This document shows positions 7,581-18,100 of a stretch of DNA of 28,536 bases, one piece after another. Under the pieces are notes generated by a model. That model was not told the origin of the DNA. It worked only from the letters and a program-made list of their open reading frames with translations, and ran no database searches. A program made the translations under genes and the position numbers. The DNA is from a virus. How positions within the stretch are numbered: position 1 is the first letter of the stretch; each line of letters begins with the position of its first letter. Location: IMG/VR virus record IMGVR_UViG_3300017598_000334, positions 1 to 28,536 of that record; one strand, given 5' to 3'.

Positions 7581-8656
7581 TGCCTTTTCCCTTAATTCCT
7601 GTACTCATAGGTGCTGGCATAGGTGCAATGGCTGGCGGTATGTCTGGTGAAGACGGCTGGGATTGGAAACGAGCTTTCGGTGGTGCTTTGCTTGGCGGTG
7701 CTACAGGTGGTGTAGGCGCTGGCGCTATGGCCCCTGCCGCTGCTATGTCTGCTGGCCCACTTGCAGCCAGTACAGCAGGAGCTTCTAGCTTAGGGGCTGG
7801 CGCAGCTACTGGTCTAGGTGCTTCTAATGTTGCAGGTATTGGTGCGGCTCTTGGTCCTGCGGGTCTTGGTGGGACAGGGGCTGGTGCTTTAGGTGCTGGT
7901 ACCGCTAGTACTGCAATACCTGCAAGTGCATCTGGACTTAGTTATGGAATGTCTCCTGGCGCTATGGGTGGTAAATTAACAGCAGCATCTCAGACAGGTG
8001 GAATAGGAGGGACTGTTCCAGTTTCTTATGGTAAATATGGGCCTACGACAAAAGCAGGTTTTGCTCAAAACGAAGCCCTGATGCAACAAGCGAAAGGAGC
8101 AGGATTTGATTACGGTAAGCTAGGGGATACCATCCAGAGCTTTGGCGGGGATTCACAAGAAGAACAAATACCAGATAGTTTTCCTGACCCCGCTGCTTTG
8201 CAAGTCGGTCAAGGGGGTGGAAGTGATTCGGTTACAACCGATTTGGAAAGAGAAAGACAAGCAATACAAGCTAGTATTCCTAGTTCAGGTGCGACAGGTT
8301 TGAGTGGTGTAGAACGAGCAGCCAGGGGCGGTATAGCCACCAAATTTGGTATGATGAAAACTCCTTCAGGTTCCCTTACAGGAGGAGAAATAGTTGGACC
8401 TGGGACAGGAACTAGTGATACTATTCGTTCCGCAATTTATCCTGATTTGGCTAGTAAACTTGGTGCTAGCAGTATGCAAGCTCTTCAAGGTGGAGGACAC
8501 CAAGTACAAAAAGCAGCCTTATCAGATGGTGAATTTGTTTTAACTGCAAAAGCTGTTGAAGGACTTGGTAAAAATGCAAATGCCCCGCCAGGACAAGAAC
8601 GTGAATATGGTAGTAAACTTTTGGATCAGGCAATGAACCAATGGCAGAGGATATAA
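7580..8656 (+). CDS. Gly/Ala-rich virion protein with 'GTGTSD...LSDGEFV' C-terminus
   Basis: A 358-residue protein. The first about 140 residues are almost entirely Gly, Ala, Ser and small hydrophobics, with GxxxG-like glycine zippers, which could insert in or cross a membrane. The C-terminal third has ARGGIATKFGMM, then GPGTGTSDTIRSAIYP, then ALSDGEFVLTAKAVEGLG at about residue 313. The GTG-x-SD and LSDGE(F/Y)V pair is one I remember from marine phage tail and internal proteins of unknown function. Its position just before the giant internal proteins suggests a part in DNA ejection, but this is inference. The gene overlaps the next by 16 bases. Confidence 0.75.
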   Translation: MPFPLIPVLIGAGIGAMAGGMSGEDGWDWKRAFGGALLGGATGGVGAGAMAPAAAMSAGPLAASTAGASSLGAGAATGLGASNVAGIGAALGPAGLGGTGAGALGAGTASTAIPASASGLSYGMSPGAMGGKLTAASQTGGIGGTVPVSYGKYGPTTKAGFAQNEALMQQAKGAGFDYGKLGDTIQSFGGDSQEEQIPDSFPDPAALQVGQGGGSDSVTTDLERERQAIQASIPSSGATGLSGVERAARGGIATKFGMMKTPSGSLTGGEIVGPGTGTSDTIRSAIYPDLASKLGASSMQALQGGGHQVQKAALSDGEFVLTAKAVEGLGKNANAPPGQEREYGSKLLDQAMNQWQRI

Positions 8657-9084
8657 CAGAAGCAACTTTAAATGACATATACCCACAGTACAAATTATTA
8701 AGAGAGGCTAAAAAAGGATTTGCTTACCCAACCAAAGAACACAACGCAGAAAAAGCTATAGATCAACTTAGTGTTTGTGCTTCTCAGCAGCTTAATTTTA
8801 TAGCTAAAAAAGACGGGCCGATAGTGGGGTGCATGGTTTTATGTTATGATCAACTGTGGTTTTCGGATGAAACCTTTTTAGTAGATTTAGCCTATTATGT
8901 TGATGATAAATATAGAAAAAGTTCTTTGGGAGTAAGGCTATTAAATACAGCTAAAAAAAGGGCGCGGGAATTAGGATTACCCCTACATATGAGTGTAACA
9001 TATGGCACTGATGTAGAGCGAAAAGAAAAATTCTTTATACGCCAAGGTTTCGAAAAAATAGGCGGTAATTATTTATTGAGGTAA
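8641..9084 (+). CDS. GNAT-family N-acetyltransferase
   Basis: A 147-residue single-domain protein of normal GNAT length. Motif A, which binds the acetyl-CoA pyrophosphate, is visible around residues 96-118 as a beta strand (LVDLAYYVDDKYR) followed by RKSSLGVRLLNTAKKRAREL. The C-terminal KFFIRQGFEKIG is the usual last GNAT strand-helix. The substrate cannot be told from sequence. It starts inside the last 16 bases of the preceding structural gene with no clear ribosome binding site, so its translation is probably coupled. A lone acetyltransferase inside a virion operon could modify a virion or host protein. Confidence 0.85.
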   Translation: MAEDITEATLNDIYPQYKLLREAKKGFAYPTKEHNAEKAIDQLSVCASQQLNFIAKKDGPIVGCMVLCYDQLWFSDETFLVDLAYYVDDKYRKSSLGVRLLNTAKKRARELGLPLHMSVTYGTDVERKEKFFIRQGFEKIGGNYLLR

Positions 9085-9087
9085 AGA

Positions 9088-12000
9088 ATGGGAAAGAGTA
9101 GTGGAGGTGGTGGAGGTGCCACTGGGTCACAAACAATCATACAAGATATAGCGGAGCCATTTAAAGGTTTTGCTACAAGGTCTTTACAAAGAGCAGAGGA
9201 TTTACAAGGTCTTCCGAGCATTCCATTCACAGGAATAGCTACGGCACCTCCTTCTCCCGATGAACTTGTAGCAGCCCAAGCTTTACGCAATCGTTTTATG
9301 GAAGCGCAACCCCTCACTGAGGACGCTATAGCTCTTCAGGCTACTGCTGCTGACCCTATCACTGCCGCCTCAATACAAGCTCGACAAAATCCCTTTGAAG
9401 CACAAATAGCACAAGAAGCCTACCGTCGCCTGGATGAACGCACTCAACGTGATCTACAAAATCAAAGAGCGCGTGAAGCAGGTGCTGGAGGTACAGACCG
9501 TGGAAGAGGCGCTATAGAAGACCACCTCATACGACAAGCGCAACAAGATCAAGAACGTCAAATAGGTCTTGAAGCAGGTCAACGAGCTTTTACAAATGCT
9601 TCTAGTTTAGCTCTAGCTGACAGACAAGCAAGGGCTGACACAGCGGCGGGAATAAATGCACGACTAGCGGAAAGACAATCGTTGGGGCGGCGTGACATAG
9701 ATGATCTTCTCAGGGTAGGAGCACAATTCCGAGAGAAATTTGTGCAGCCTGAACTAAATCTTGAACGACAACAGTTCGGTGAATTTCGTGGTCCCGCTTC
9801 AGTACAAAATCCGTTTGGTTTTGAACAATTCTTTTCGGGTATTCAATCAGTGGCACCTATGCCAACAACCACAACCACTCAAAATTTTGCACAAACCCCA
9901 TCAGGTTTATCTCAAGCTGTTCCAGCTATAGGCGGGGCAATTTCAGCGGGAAATCAACTTGGATTTTTTAATGAGGGCGGCATCGCCAATTTTCATCAAG
10001 GCGGTCTAGCAGAACATCAAAGAGCAGACCACTCACATCCAGAACATGACCCAGGAGTAGTCGATCAAGTTATACGGGTATTGCAAGAACAAGGACATCT
10101 TGTTAAAGGCCCTGAGGGTCGTATGGAATTTGGCATCAGGATGTTAAATGATCCCAGTTTCAAGCCACTATATGAGCAAGCGATGGCAGGTGTTGTCGAA
10201 AGTTCAGGATATCTCCCACCAATGCTTGATACAGAAACAGTGGTAGAAGAAGCTAGAGTAGAACCAAGACCACAATCTCGTGAAACAGGTCGTTCAGATT
10301 TTGACGCTATGGTTGATACTCATGGTCAATTAGCAAAAGGTTTTACTGATGAACGACAAAGAGTAGGTGGCATCGAAGCGGCGGCTCTTGCAAGGGCTGA
10401 AGAAGAAATGAGACATAGAGCTATAAGTCCACAAACTTTAAGGGAAGCTGGTCAAAGACGTTTTGATGAAGCTCGTATGGATCGACAAGATTGGCTGGGA
10501 GGAGAAAGAGAACGAAGAAAAACTCTTAGTGACCCACAAGCTTCTCAGTGGAGCGAAAGCATGGGCATTGAAGAAGAAGAAGAAGAACCAAACTTTATTC
10601 CTGAAGACCAAAAAGCACGACTTGAAGCAGAGGAGAATTTAAAATTTCATCATGACGTAGAAACTTTCAGAAATACTCAACCTGATCAAGCTCGTATAAG
10701 AAATAAATTTACAGCACCTTATATGGCTCAATCGTTGGCAAATTTAGGTGAAGGAGAAGAGTTTACAGAATCAACTTCTGAGCCAGATATGGATGAAGGC
10801 TCTGATGTAGGTATGGCTCCTTATGTAGAAGAAGAAGCCCCTGCAGAATATTGGGCTGAATCAATGGGAGGTTTACCTGACCGTATGGCAGAAGCGGTAG
10901 AAGGTCGCGCAGTTTCTCCTGAAGCTCCTGAACCTGAAAGAAAATATACTGACTCAGAAATTACGGCGATGATGGAATTTTCCATGACGGGCAGAGGTCG
11001 TGAAAGATTGCCAAAAGAAATGTTCGGCTTAGATACCCTGGAAGTTCACGATGCTCTTAAACCTATAAGAGAGAGGGCGCGTAAGGCTTCTGCACCCAGG
11101 AGAGCACAAGAACGTAGAGACAGAATTGCAAACCGTAGAGGCTTCCGTCGTAATAGTGGTGGTATTAGAGATTCTGATACACCGTCTTATGACATTACTT
11201 TTGATGATATAAAAGAAATTTTTAATTTTAAAGATGGTGGTCTTACTTCTTTGAATCAAGGTGGGATCGCTAGGTTTGATGAAGGTAAAACTGTAAGACA
11301 AGACGTAAGAGAAATGGAAAGACAACAAGAAGTTATAGATGAAATGGAAAAAGCATTACAAAGATACAATCCTCGCCAACAGCGGGCTTGGTGGAAAGGA
11401 TTTAAAGAAGAGAAAGATGTTGCTCTAGGTCGGATTCCTGATTATCCTGCAATAGCTATGGGCGATGAAGAAATAATTGAAATAGCTAATATTAAAAAAG
11501 CCAAAGAAACAAAGCCAAAGGTTAAAGATACAGCCAAAGCCAAAGCTGAAGCTGAAGCTAAAGCCAAAGCTGACGAACCTAAGAAAGAACCCAGAAAAAA
11601 TCAGATTGAATTAATGATGGAAGATTACAGGGAATCTTTAAACGCACCAACTAAGAAAGGATATCCTGATCGAATTCCTCTTAGTGATAAGCAAAGAAAA
11701 GGTGCGGCGATTCAGGCTTTCGCAAATGCTCTTATGGCTGTCAAGTCCGATAAATTTGGTGGCACAGACTTCTCAGGGATGGGGGCTGCTGCTGCTCAAT
11801 CCGCACAAAAAACTTTAGCTGGTTATGAGGCGGCAAGAAAAGAAGAGATTGCCAGACGAACTGCTCAACGAGCCGCGATGTTGGAAGGCGCAGAGAAATT
11901 TTCAAAAATCTATAAGAACATGGGCGAAACAGAAAAAGCTATGGCCGATGCTGCTGTTGCTCAAGCAAAAGCCGACTACCCAGGATTGGAAATTATTAAG

Positions 12001-12183
12001 GCAGTTGCTCCCGCATTAGCAATTCAGCTAGCGCAGGGATTCATTACCCAAGCAAGATATGATGCGGCATTACAAGGAGCCGTTGAATCCTTCCTACGGC
12101 AGCAAGGAGGTAATACTGGGTTAAACAGAGATGAATTAGACACATCCTATGCTGAAACAGCATCAGAAACACAGCCTGGATGA
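9088..12183 (+). CDS. Large internal virion-type protein, 1031 residues
   Basis: The protein begins with a Gly/Ser run and then long charged helical stretches rich in Arg, Gln, Glu and Ala. It carries two double-GG motifs: EGGIANFHQGGLAEH near residues 293-310 and DGGLTSLNQGGIARFDEG near 714-733. A low-complexity AKAEAEAKAKADEP stretch lies near residue 815. The last about 200 residues are predicted helical (GMGAAAAQSAQKTLAGYEAA onwards). GAGG lies six bases before its ATG. The stop is ATGA-coupled to the giant next gene. Size, helical character and position fit a podovirus internal or ejection protein. No enzyme motif was found, and the family is not one I can name. Confidence 0.7.
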   Translation: MGKSSGGGGGATGSQTIIQDIAEPFKGFATRSLQRAEDLQGLPSIPFTGIATAPPSPDELVAAQALRNRFMEAQPLTEDAIALQATAADPITAASIQARQNPFEAQIAQEAYRRLDERTQRDLQNQRAREAGAGGTDRGRGAIEDHLIRQAQQDQERQIGLEAGQRAFTNASSLALADRQARADTAAGINARLAERQSLGRRDIDDLLRVGAQFREKFVQPELNLERQQFGEFRGPASVQNPFGFEQFFSGIQSVAPMPTTTTTQNFAQTPSGLSQAVPAIGGAISAGNQLGFFNEGGIANFHQGGLAEHQRADHSHPEHDPGVVDQVIRVLQEQGHLVKGPEGRMEFGIRMLNDPSFKPLYEQAMAGVVESSGYLPPMLDTETVVEEARVEPRPQSRETGRSDFDAMVDTHGQLAKGFTDERQRVGGIEAAALARAEEEMRHRAISPQTLREAGQRRFDEARMDRQDWLGGERERRKTLSDPQASQWSESMGIEEEEEEPNFIPEDQKARLEAEENLKFHHDVETFRNTQPDQARIRNKFTAPYMAQSLANLGEGEEFTESTSEPDMDEGSDVGMAPYVEEEAPAEYWAESMGGLPDRMAEAVEGRAVSPEAPEPERKYTDSEITAMMEFSMTGRGRERLPKEMFGLDTLEVHDALKPIRERARKASAPRRAQERRDRIANRRGFRRNSGGIRDSDTPSYDITFDDIKEIFNFKDGGLTSLNQGGIARFDEGKTVRQDVREMERQQEVIDEMEKALQRYNPRQQRAWWKGFKEEKDVALGRIPDYPAIAMGDEEIIEIANIKKAKETKPKVKDTAKAKAEAEAKAKADEPKKEPRKNQIELMMEDYRESLNAPTKKGYPDRIPLSDKQRKGAAIQAFANALMAVKSDKFGGTDFSGMGAAAAQSAQKTLAGYEAARKEEIARRTAQRAAMLEGAEKFSKIYKNMGETEKAMADAAVAQAKADYPGLEIIKAVAPALAIQLAQGFITQARYDAALQGAVESFLRQQGGNTGLNRDELDTSYAETASETQPG

Positions 12184-15100
12184 GCGAGCAATTACCTCCA
12201 TCAGAATTCCTTGCTGGAATAAGAGAAAAAAAGCCTGACCTACTCGGAAATTTTACTGATCCTCAAACCGCCGAGTTCCTTTGGCAACGCAATGTTGTAA
12301 GTAAAGGAGAAGAGGAACGCTATGACAAAGACCTTTATTTCCAAGCTCTTGGAACCTACCGCAATGACATAGACTTTTGGGATAGCGTAGGCAGAGGTGC
12401 ATCACGAGGTTGGTATGCAGTTTCGGATGCTCTTGACCTAGCTGATCAAGCAATTAAGGATGCAACAGGTGGCTTCCTCGATCCAATAATGTTTACTGAT
12501 GAAGAGTATGCTGAAAGAAGAGCAGCCAGAGATTTAGGCCGAAAAAAGAATCCTTATTCATACGAAGACCTCAATAAACTTATGGCTATTACAGCCGATG
12601 ATTCCAGCTTTGATGATTGGATGTCAAACATCTGGGATATCTCTCTTGTGGGAGGTCTTCTTTCAGAGAGTGTTGTTCAGTTTGCACCAGCCCTAGCAGC
12701 CACAGCAGCCATAGGTATGACAGGAGGTGCAGCCGCGCCCGTTCTTGCACCCCTAGCTACATTCCTTATCCAGAGCGGAATAGTAGGAAGTAGTGCTTTC
12801 CATGAGTATCTCAAAGAAGAAGAAGGTGTTGTAACAAAAGAAGATTACCTCAAAGCTTTCAGTGATCCAGATGTTATGAACAGGGCTGTCGAACATGGAG
12901 CCAAGTATGGTGTACCTGTAGCTGCCCTGGACGCTTTCAGTCTGGGTATCGCAGGCAAGCTGCCTCAAATAGGTATGGCTGCCCGACGAGCCGCTGGCAT
13001 GGCAACCAAGACAGACAACATTGCTGCCATAGGTAAGGCCGCTACGAATGCTGCTAGAGGCCGAAAACAAGCACAGAAATTTGCTCAACGGTGGTTGCCA
13101 GAAGTAGTTGCCCAAGGAGGTCTTGGTGCTTCAGGTGAAATTCTGGGTAGCCTGTGGGCCACAGGAAAAGTAAATCAGGGTGAAGCTTTCCTTGAAGCTA
13201 TCCTTGAACCTATGTCCTTACCCCTTGAGTTAGCAGTTAAGTCACCCAAGCTCACTGAAAAGTATTGGACTGCCAGAACGAGAAAAAAGATTCTCAATCT
13301 ATCTGAAGAAGAAGTTAAAAGGCAGGCAAGAAGAAGAGGCATAAACACTGAAGGGAAATCTGGTGATGAAATAAGGGCATCCCTGATGTCTATCTTGAAA
13401 GAGTCTCAAGATTACAAAGATCGCAACACAAAGCAAGACCAAAGCAATAAAGAAGAATACCTAGAAGAGGTTGATTTTGATGTACATGAAGCTGTATTTC
13501 CTCGCATCCCTATGGAACAAAAACAAATAGACAGTTGGATCAGAAGGGATCAGAAAGCTACAGATAAACAGGCAAAAGAAATAAAATTACCGCCTGTAAA
13601 AAACCGTACCTTAAATGCTGCCTTACTAGCCCCAGGTCAAGCCAAAACTCTAGTAGATTTAGGCTACATAAAAGAGCTAAAAGAAAAAGGTAAATACGTT
13701 ATAACCCGCAAAGGCTTGAGGGCGATGAAATCTGAGTTACCTACCACAGGTGGGGCAGGAGAAACAGGAGAGCCTGTAGCCGAAGGGGAGAAACTTCGAC
13801 AAGCCGCTGCCGCCGCGCCCAAGGTAGCTGCCGTGGTGCCGAAGGAAACTGAGACAGATGAAACAGTAGAAGAGACAACAACTGAGACCGTAGAAACACC
13901 TGAAGGTGCTGCAGTCGAGGGTATAGATACAACTGAAGAGATTGTTGAAGACGAGGCACCCCAGGGTCAAGCGCCCACAACGGAAACACTCGATTTTTAC
14001 GGGTGGAGAAGGTTCCTGAAAAATCGCACTAGCGCCCTGGAACTAGCTATTGAGACAAGTACTGCAGAAAATATGGAAAAAGATTTAACGTCTGAGATAG
14101 CTAAAGGTATGACGCTGATTGATGAGAATACCCCAGCAGCCGCAAAAGTGAAGGTTCAAAGACAATTTCTTAATACTATCCTTACTAGACTACAGACTAC
14201 AAAGGCAGGCAAACCCCGAAAGAGAAAGACTGCTGCGCGGCAAAAGGCGATAGATATTGTTACTAGACAAATAAAGGGTGCCGAAAAAATAATGGAGTCT
14301 GACCGCGCTCGCGTTGTGGTTGAGGATGGCAAGCAGAATGCAACCACAAAAGTATTGGATGCGAAAGAGCAAGCGAAAAAGGTAAAGAAAAAATCGAAAG
14401 CGCGGACCAAGAAAAAGACTAAGGAAAAACCTAAAGCCATACCTGTGGCAGCACCACCAACTCAAGAACAGGATGCGCCTATTGACTTAGAGGTTGAAGA
14501 GGGTTTTGAGGATGCCCTGCAAATAAACGAAGACGATGACATACAAGCTTTGATTGATGCTATGGAGTTAGATGAAGAACAGATAGATATTCTCGTAGCT
14601 GAACAGGTGTTGCCCCAAGAGGTATATGAGCGTGTGTACAATGAGGCGGAAGAGCGTGGGCAAGATGGTGAGGCTGCCGTTGTTCAATACACAAAATATA
14701 AAATCAGAACCACAAAAAATAAATTTGAGCGCGGACCAACCTTTGATCTTAATTTTAAAGTTGTAGAATCTCAGTATGATCGCTCCAAAGAAATTGAGCA
14801 GCAAAATCTAAATCAGAATTTTATAGCTGGGGGTTTGGATTGGTTGAAAAGTTTGATTCCAAATGGGTTACTTCGCCAAGGCCAAAGAGGTCCAGGTGCT
14901 AAAGGCATGTTGGGTAACCAGGGCCAAGTTAAAGATGGAGAGGAGGCAACAGCACGTTTAAATGTTTCTACTTACCAAGGAGTAAGCAACTATAAAAACC
15001 CAGAGAAACCTTTACGGTCAACAGAAGTGGAGCATAAATTTTGGGCGGATTTAATAAACGATAGAAATGCTTATCGAGAATTCTTAGAGCTAGTTCCTTC

Positions 15101-18100
15101 ATTTAGATATGATCCGCTAGATAGAATTGTTTCTATTTCTCTTGAAGATATAACTAATTTAGATAGGTGGTTGGATGATCAAGCCGTATTGGATGGAGCC
15201 AGTTCAATACCTCCCCGTCTGCGAAACCAAGGAACCAAAAGCAGTTTAAAATATTTTAAATCTCTCCATAGTAATGTTCCTCGATTTGATAGAAACTCTA
15301 AACCCATAGGTGTCATCACAGTTAAAACCCAAAAAGGGTCAGGACCATTTGTAAATGCTTTCCATGACAGTCATGTAGTTCTTGAAAATGTTACTTTTGA
15401 GGTTAATCAATCACAAGCACAGGTGACAGCTAAAGAAGGCGGCGCTAAAAATGTTCACGCTGAAGTCAAAGGAACGTATCGTCCAAACATAGAAGCCTTT
15501 ACTACAGACCTTGACGCAGATGGTAATCTACAAGGTGACGTTGTACCTGTAGGATATAACCCTAAAATCGCCACCTTATTTATCGATTTGCGAAATGGAC
15601 GGCCATTAAAATCAGCCCCTCTTGTTACAGTTGTGGGTGATAGAGCCTACGCAAAAGGTATAACAGAGGAGAACTATTTAACTAGGGAAGAACTACCAAA
15701 TAACTTTACCCCGAATAAGCTTGCTGATCTTGGTATTGTATTAACAACTCCTGAGGCGATGCAAGCAAGTGAGATAGCGAATGATATCGAGAGGGAAAAT
15801 ACTCTTGATAATACTAAGGGTACCTTGCCACCTGAAAACCAGCGTGAATTAATTCAGTGGATACAAGAACGTGTAGGTCCAAATATTGCTGTAGCCTTTG
15901 AGCGGGTTAAGCGCATGACCGAAACTGTTAAAGCGTTTAAAAATCTGCCTTCCAATATTGAGGTGCAAGGGTACGCTAATCCTATAGACAAAATTATTGT
16001 GCTTGCCCTTGATAGAGAGTACTCCAAGGAAACTGCAGGTGAAGAAGCTTTTCATATAGCTGCCCGTTTACTTTATACCGAAGAGGAATTGGCAGTACTT
16101 TCGGGCTATGATTGGGTAGATATTGCTAACGCCAACGGCATAGATGTTTCTCAATATTCTGAGGACATGCAAGAGTGGGAAGCTTTAGCTAAGGTGGCAG
16201 CTAAATTTTTAACTGGTGAAAAGGTTGTTAATATTGGCCCCAATAACAACACCCTACTGGGACGACTTAAAACATTTTTGAATCAGCTTGCAGATTATGT
16301 GCGCGGCAGAGGATGGAAGAAACATTTCCCTTCACCACAGGATATGTTTATTTCTTTTAATGCTGGAGAGCTGGTTGATCGTGGGCATAACCCTTATCCC
16401 TTGGGGCCACAATCAGAAAAATTTGACTTGATGGCAGAGAAGGTGCTTGATGATTCCATAAATAATTATGAGGAAAAACAGGCTGAAGTTGATAAGAGTA
16501 TTCCTGGTGCCAAGGATAGAGGTCTTTTAACTCCTGTCGCTCAAGCGTGGGCTTATTTCCAAGAAGCTTTTAATCATCCTAATTTTTATGCTGCCAAGAA
16601 TTTCCTTTTCAGGCCCATATATAAAATTATGGAAGAGATGCGGGAATACCAAGACACTCTACTTATGGAAGGGTTAGAGGCTTTAAGGGGTTATGCTCTG
16701 TCCACCAAGGCCACGCAAAAAGAGACAGATCAATTTGTATCTCTTATGGATTTTTTAACTACCAGGAATAACTGGATTCCAGAAGTAACGACGAATGAAG
16801 ATGGTAGTATGACTTTTACTATGCCTACCCTAGATCAAGTCAAGGGTCAGGACATAGAACAAAAACTTAAGGTCTTGTATCCTGAGGGTATAAATGGTGT
16901 TGAGGTAAAGTTATCTCAAGTTTTGGATTCAGGTGATATAATCCCAAGGCAATACACCTTAAGTGGGCAGATAGATAAGAATGGTATATCTCCTGCACAG
17001 GCTTTCACATCTTATTACCAAGGGGCTGAATACCAGAAAAATTTATTAATACAGGCTATTATGTATAAGCTTGCTAATATGCCTAAAGACGCTACCATTG
17101 AGGATTTACAAAATCGTATTAGGTATTTAACGGCTACAGTAGCTGAGAGTTACCAGGAGGAAACTAAAGAAGGCGAGCCTGTGGTTCCTGAGGGTACACC
17201 AGAACTTATCTTGGAAAGAGATTTGGCTGAGAAAGCTCTTGAATATATTGAAGACCTTAATTCTAAGCCGTATTGGATTCCAAGAGTTCGTCAAGGAGAC
17301 CGCTCAATAGTAGTGAAGACCATAAAGGATGGTAAACCTAAGACTGTTCAGCATTTTGAGGTGTATGATATCAAGAGGTTTGAGTCTCGCAAAGCTTTCG
17401 ATAAGATGATCGCTAAAAGAAAAGCAGAACTGAAGGAACAATTTCCACAGCATAATGTAGAAGATCAAGAGTTTAGTGTTTCAGGTTTAATTGATAAGGC
17501 TACTAGTTCTGGTGAAAGCTTTACTGTGATTTCAGGTATGTCTTTGATTGAAGCTTTGTTAGCTGAATTAAGTCATCCAGAATCAGACAACTCAAAAATT
17601 GACAAGGTTATAGCCTTAATAAAAAGTCAGACTGAAGGTGAAAAACTATCAGGTGTTGGAGATGTTAGACAGGCACAAAATATAACTGGGCATTGGAGAC
17701 CTGATCTTGACGGCTATGTAAATGCGGCTACCAACAGTAATCTACATACGATGACATACCAGTTAGCTAAAGTTATTTACAAGCCTATGATAGATAAAGA
17801 ACATGCTGGGATGTTAGAGTTGCAGGAGCAAGCTACCCTTGACGAACAACCTGTTCGGGCTGCTGCTATTGGAAGAACACACAGGTACACTAAAAAGTAT
17901 TTAGACTTTGTAAACAATCCTAAAACTCAAGGGGCTGTAATAAGAAACATAGTATTCCACACAGCCCTTGGTGGTAGAGTTTCTAGTGCTACCCTAAATT
18001 TGATGCAGTTGCCACAAGCTCTGCTGCCTTTCCTCTATTCAGTGAATCCAGATAAGTTTCTTCTTGATAGCCCCTATGCCGTAGCAAAGAATACTGCCAT

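Noticed and set aside
13737-14804. Several minus-strand frames opposite the giant gene
   Set aside because: Sequences rich in Ser, Leu, Phe and Cys mirror the Glu/Lys/Thr low-complexity part of the + gene; no ribosome binding sites and no family pattern.
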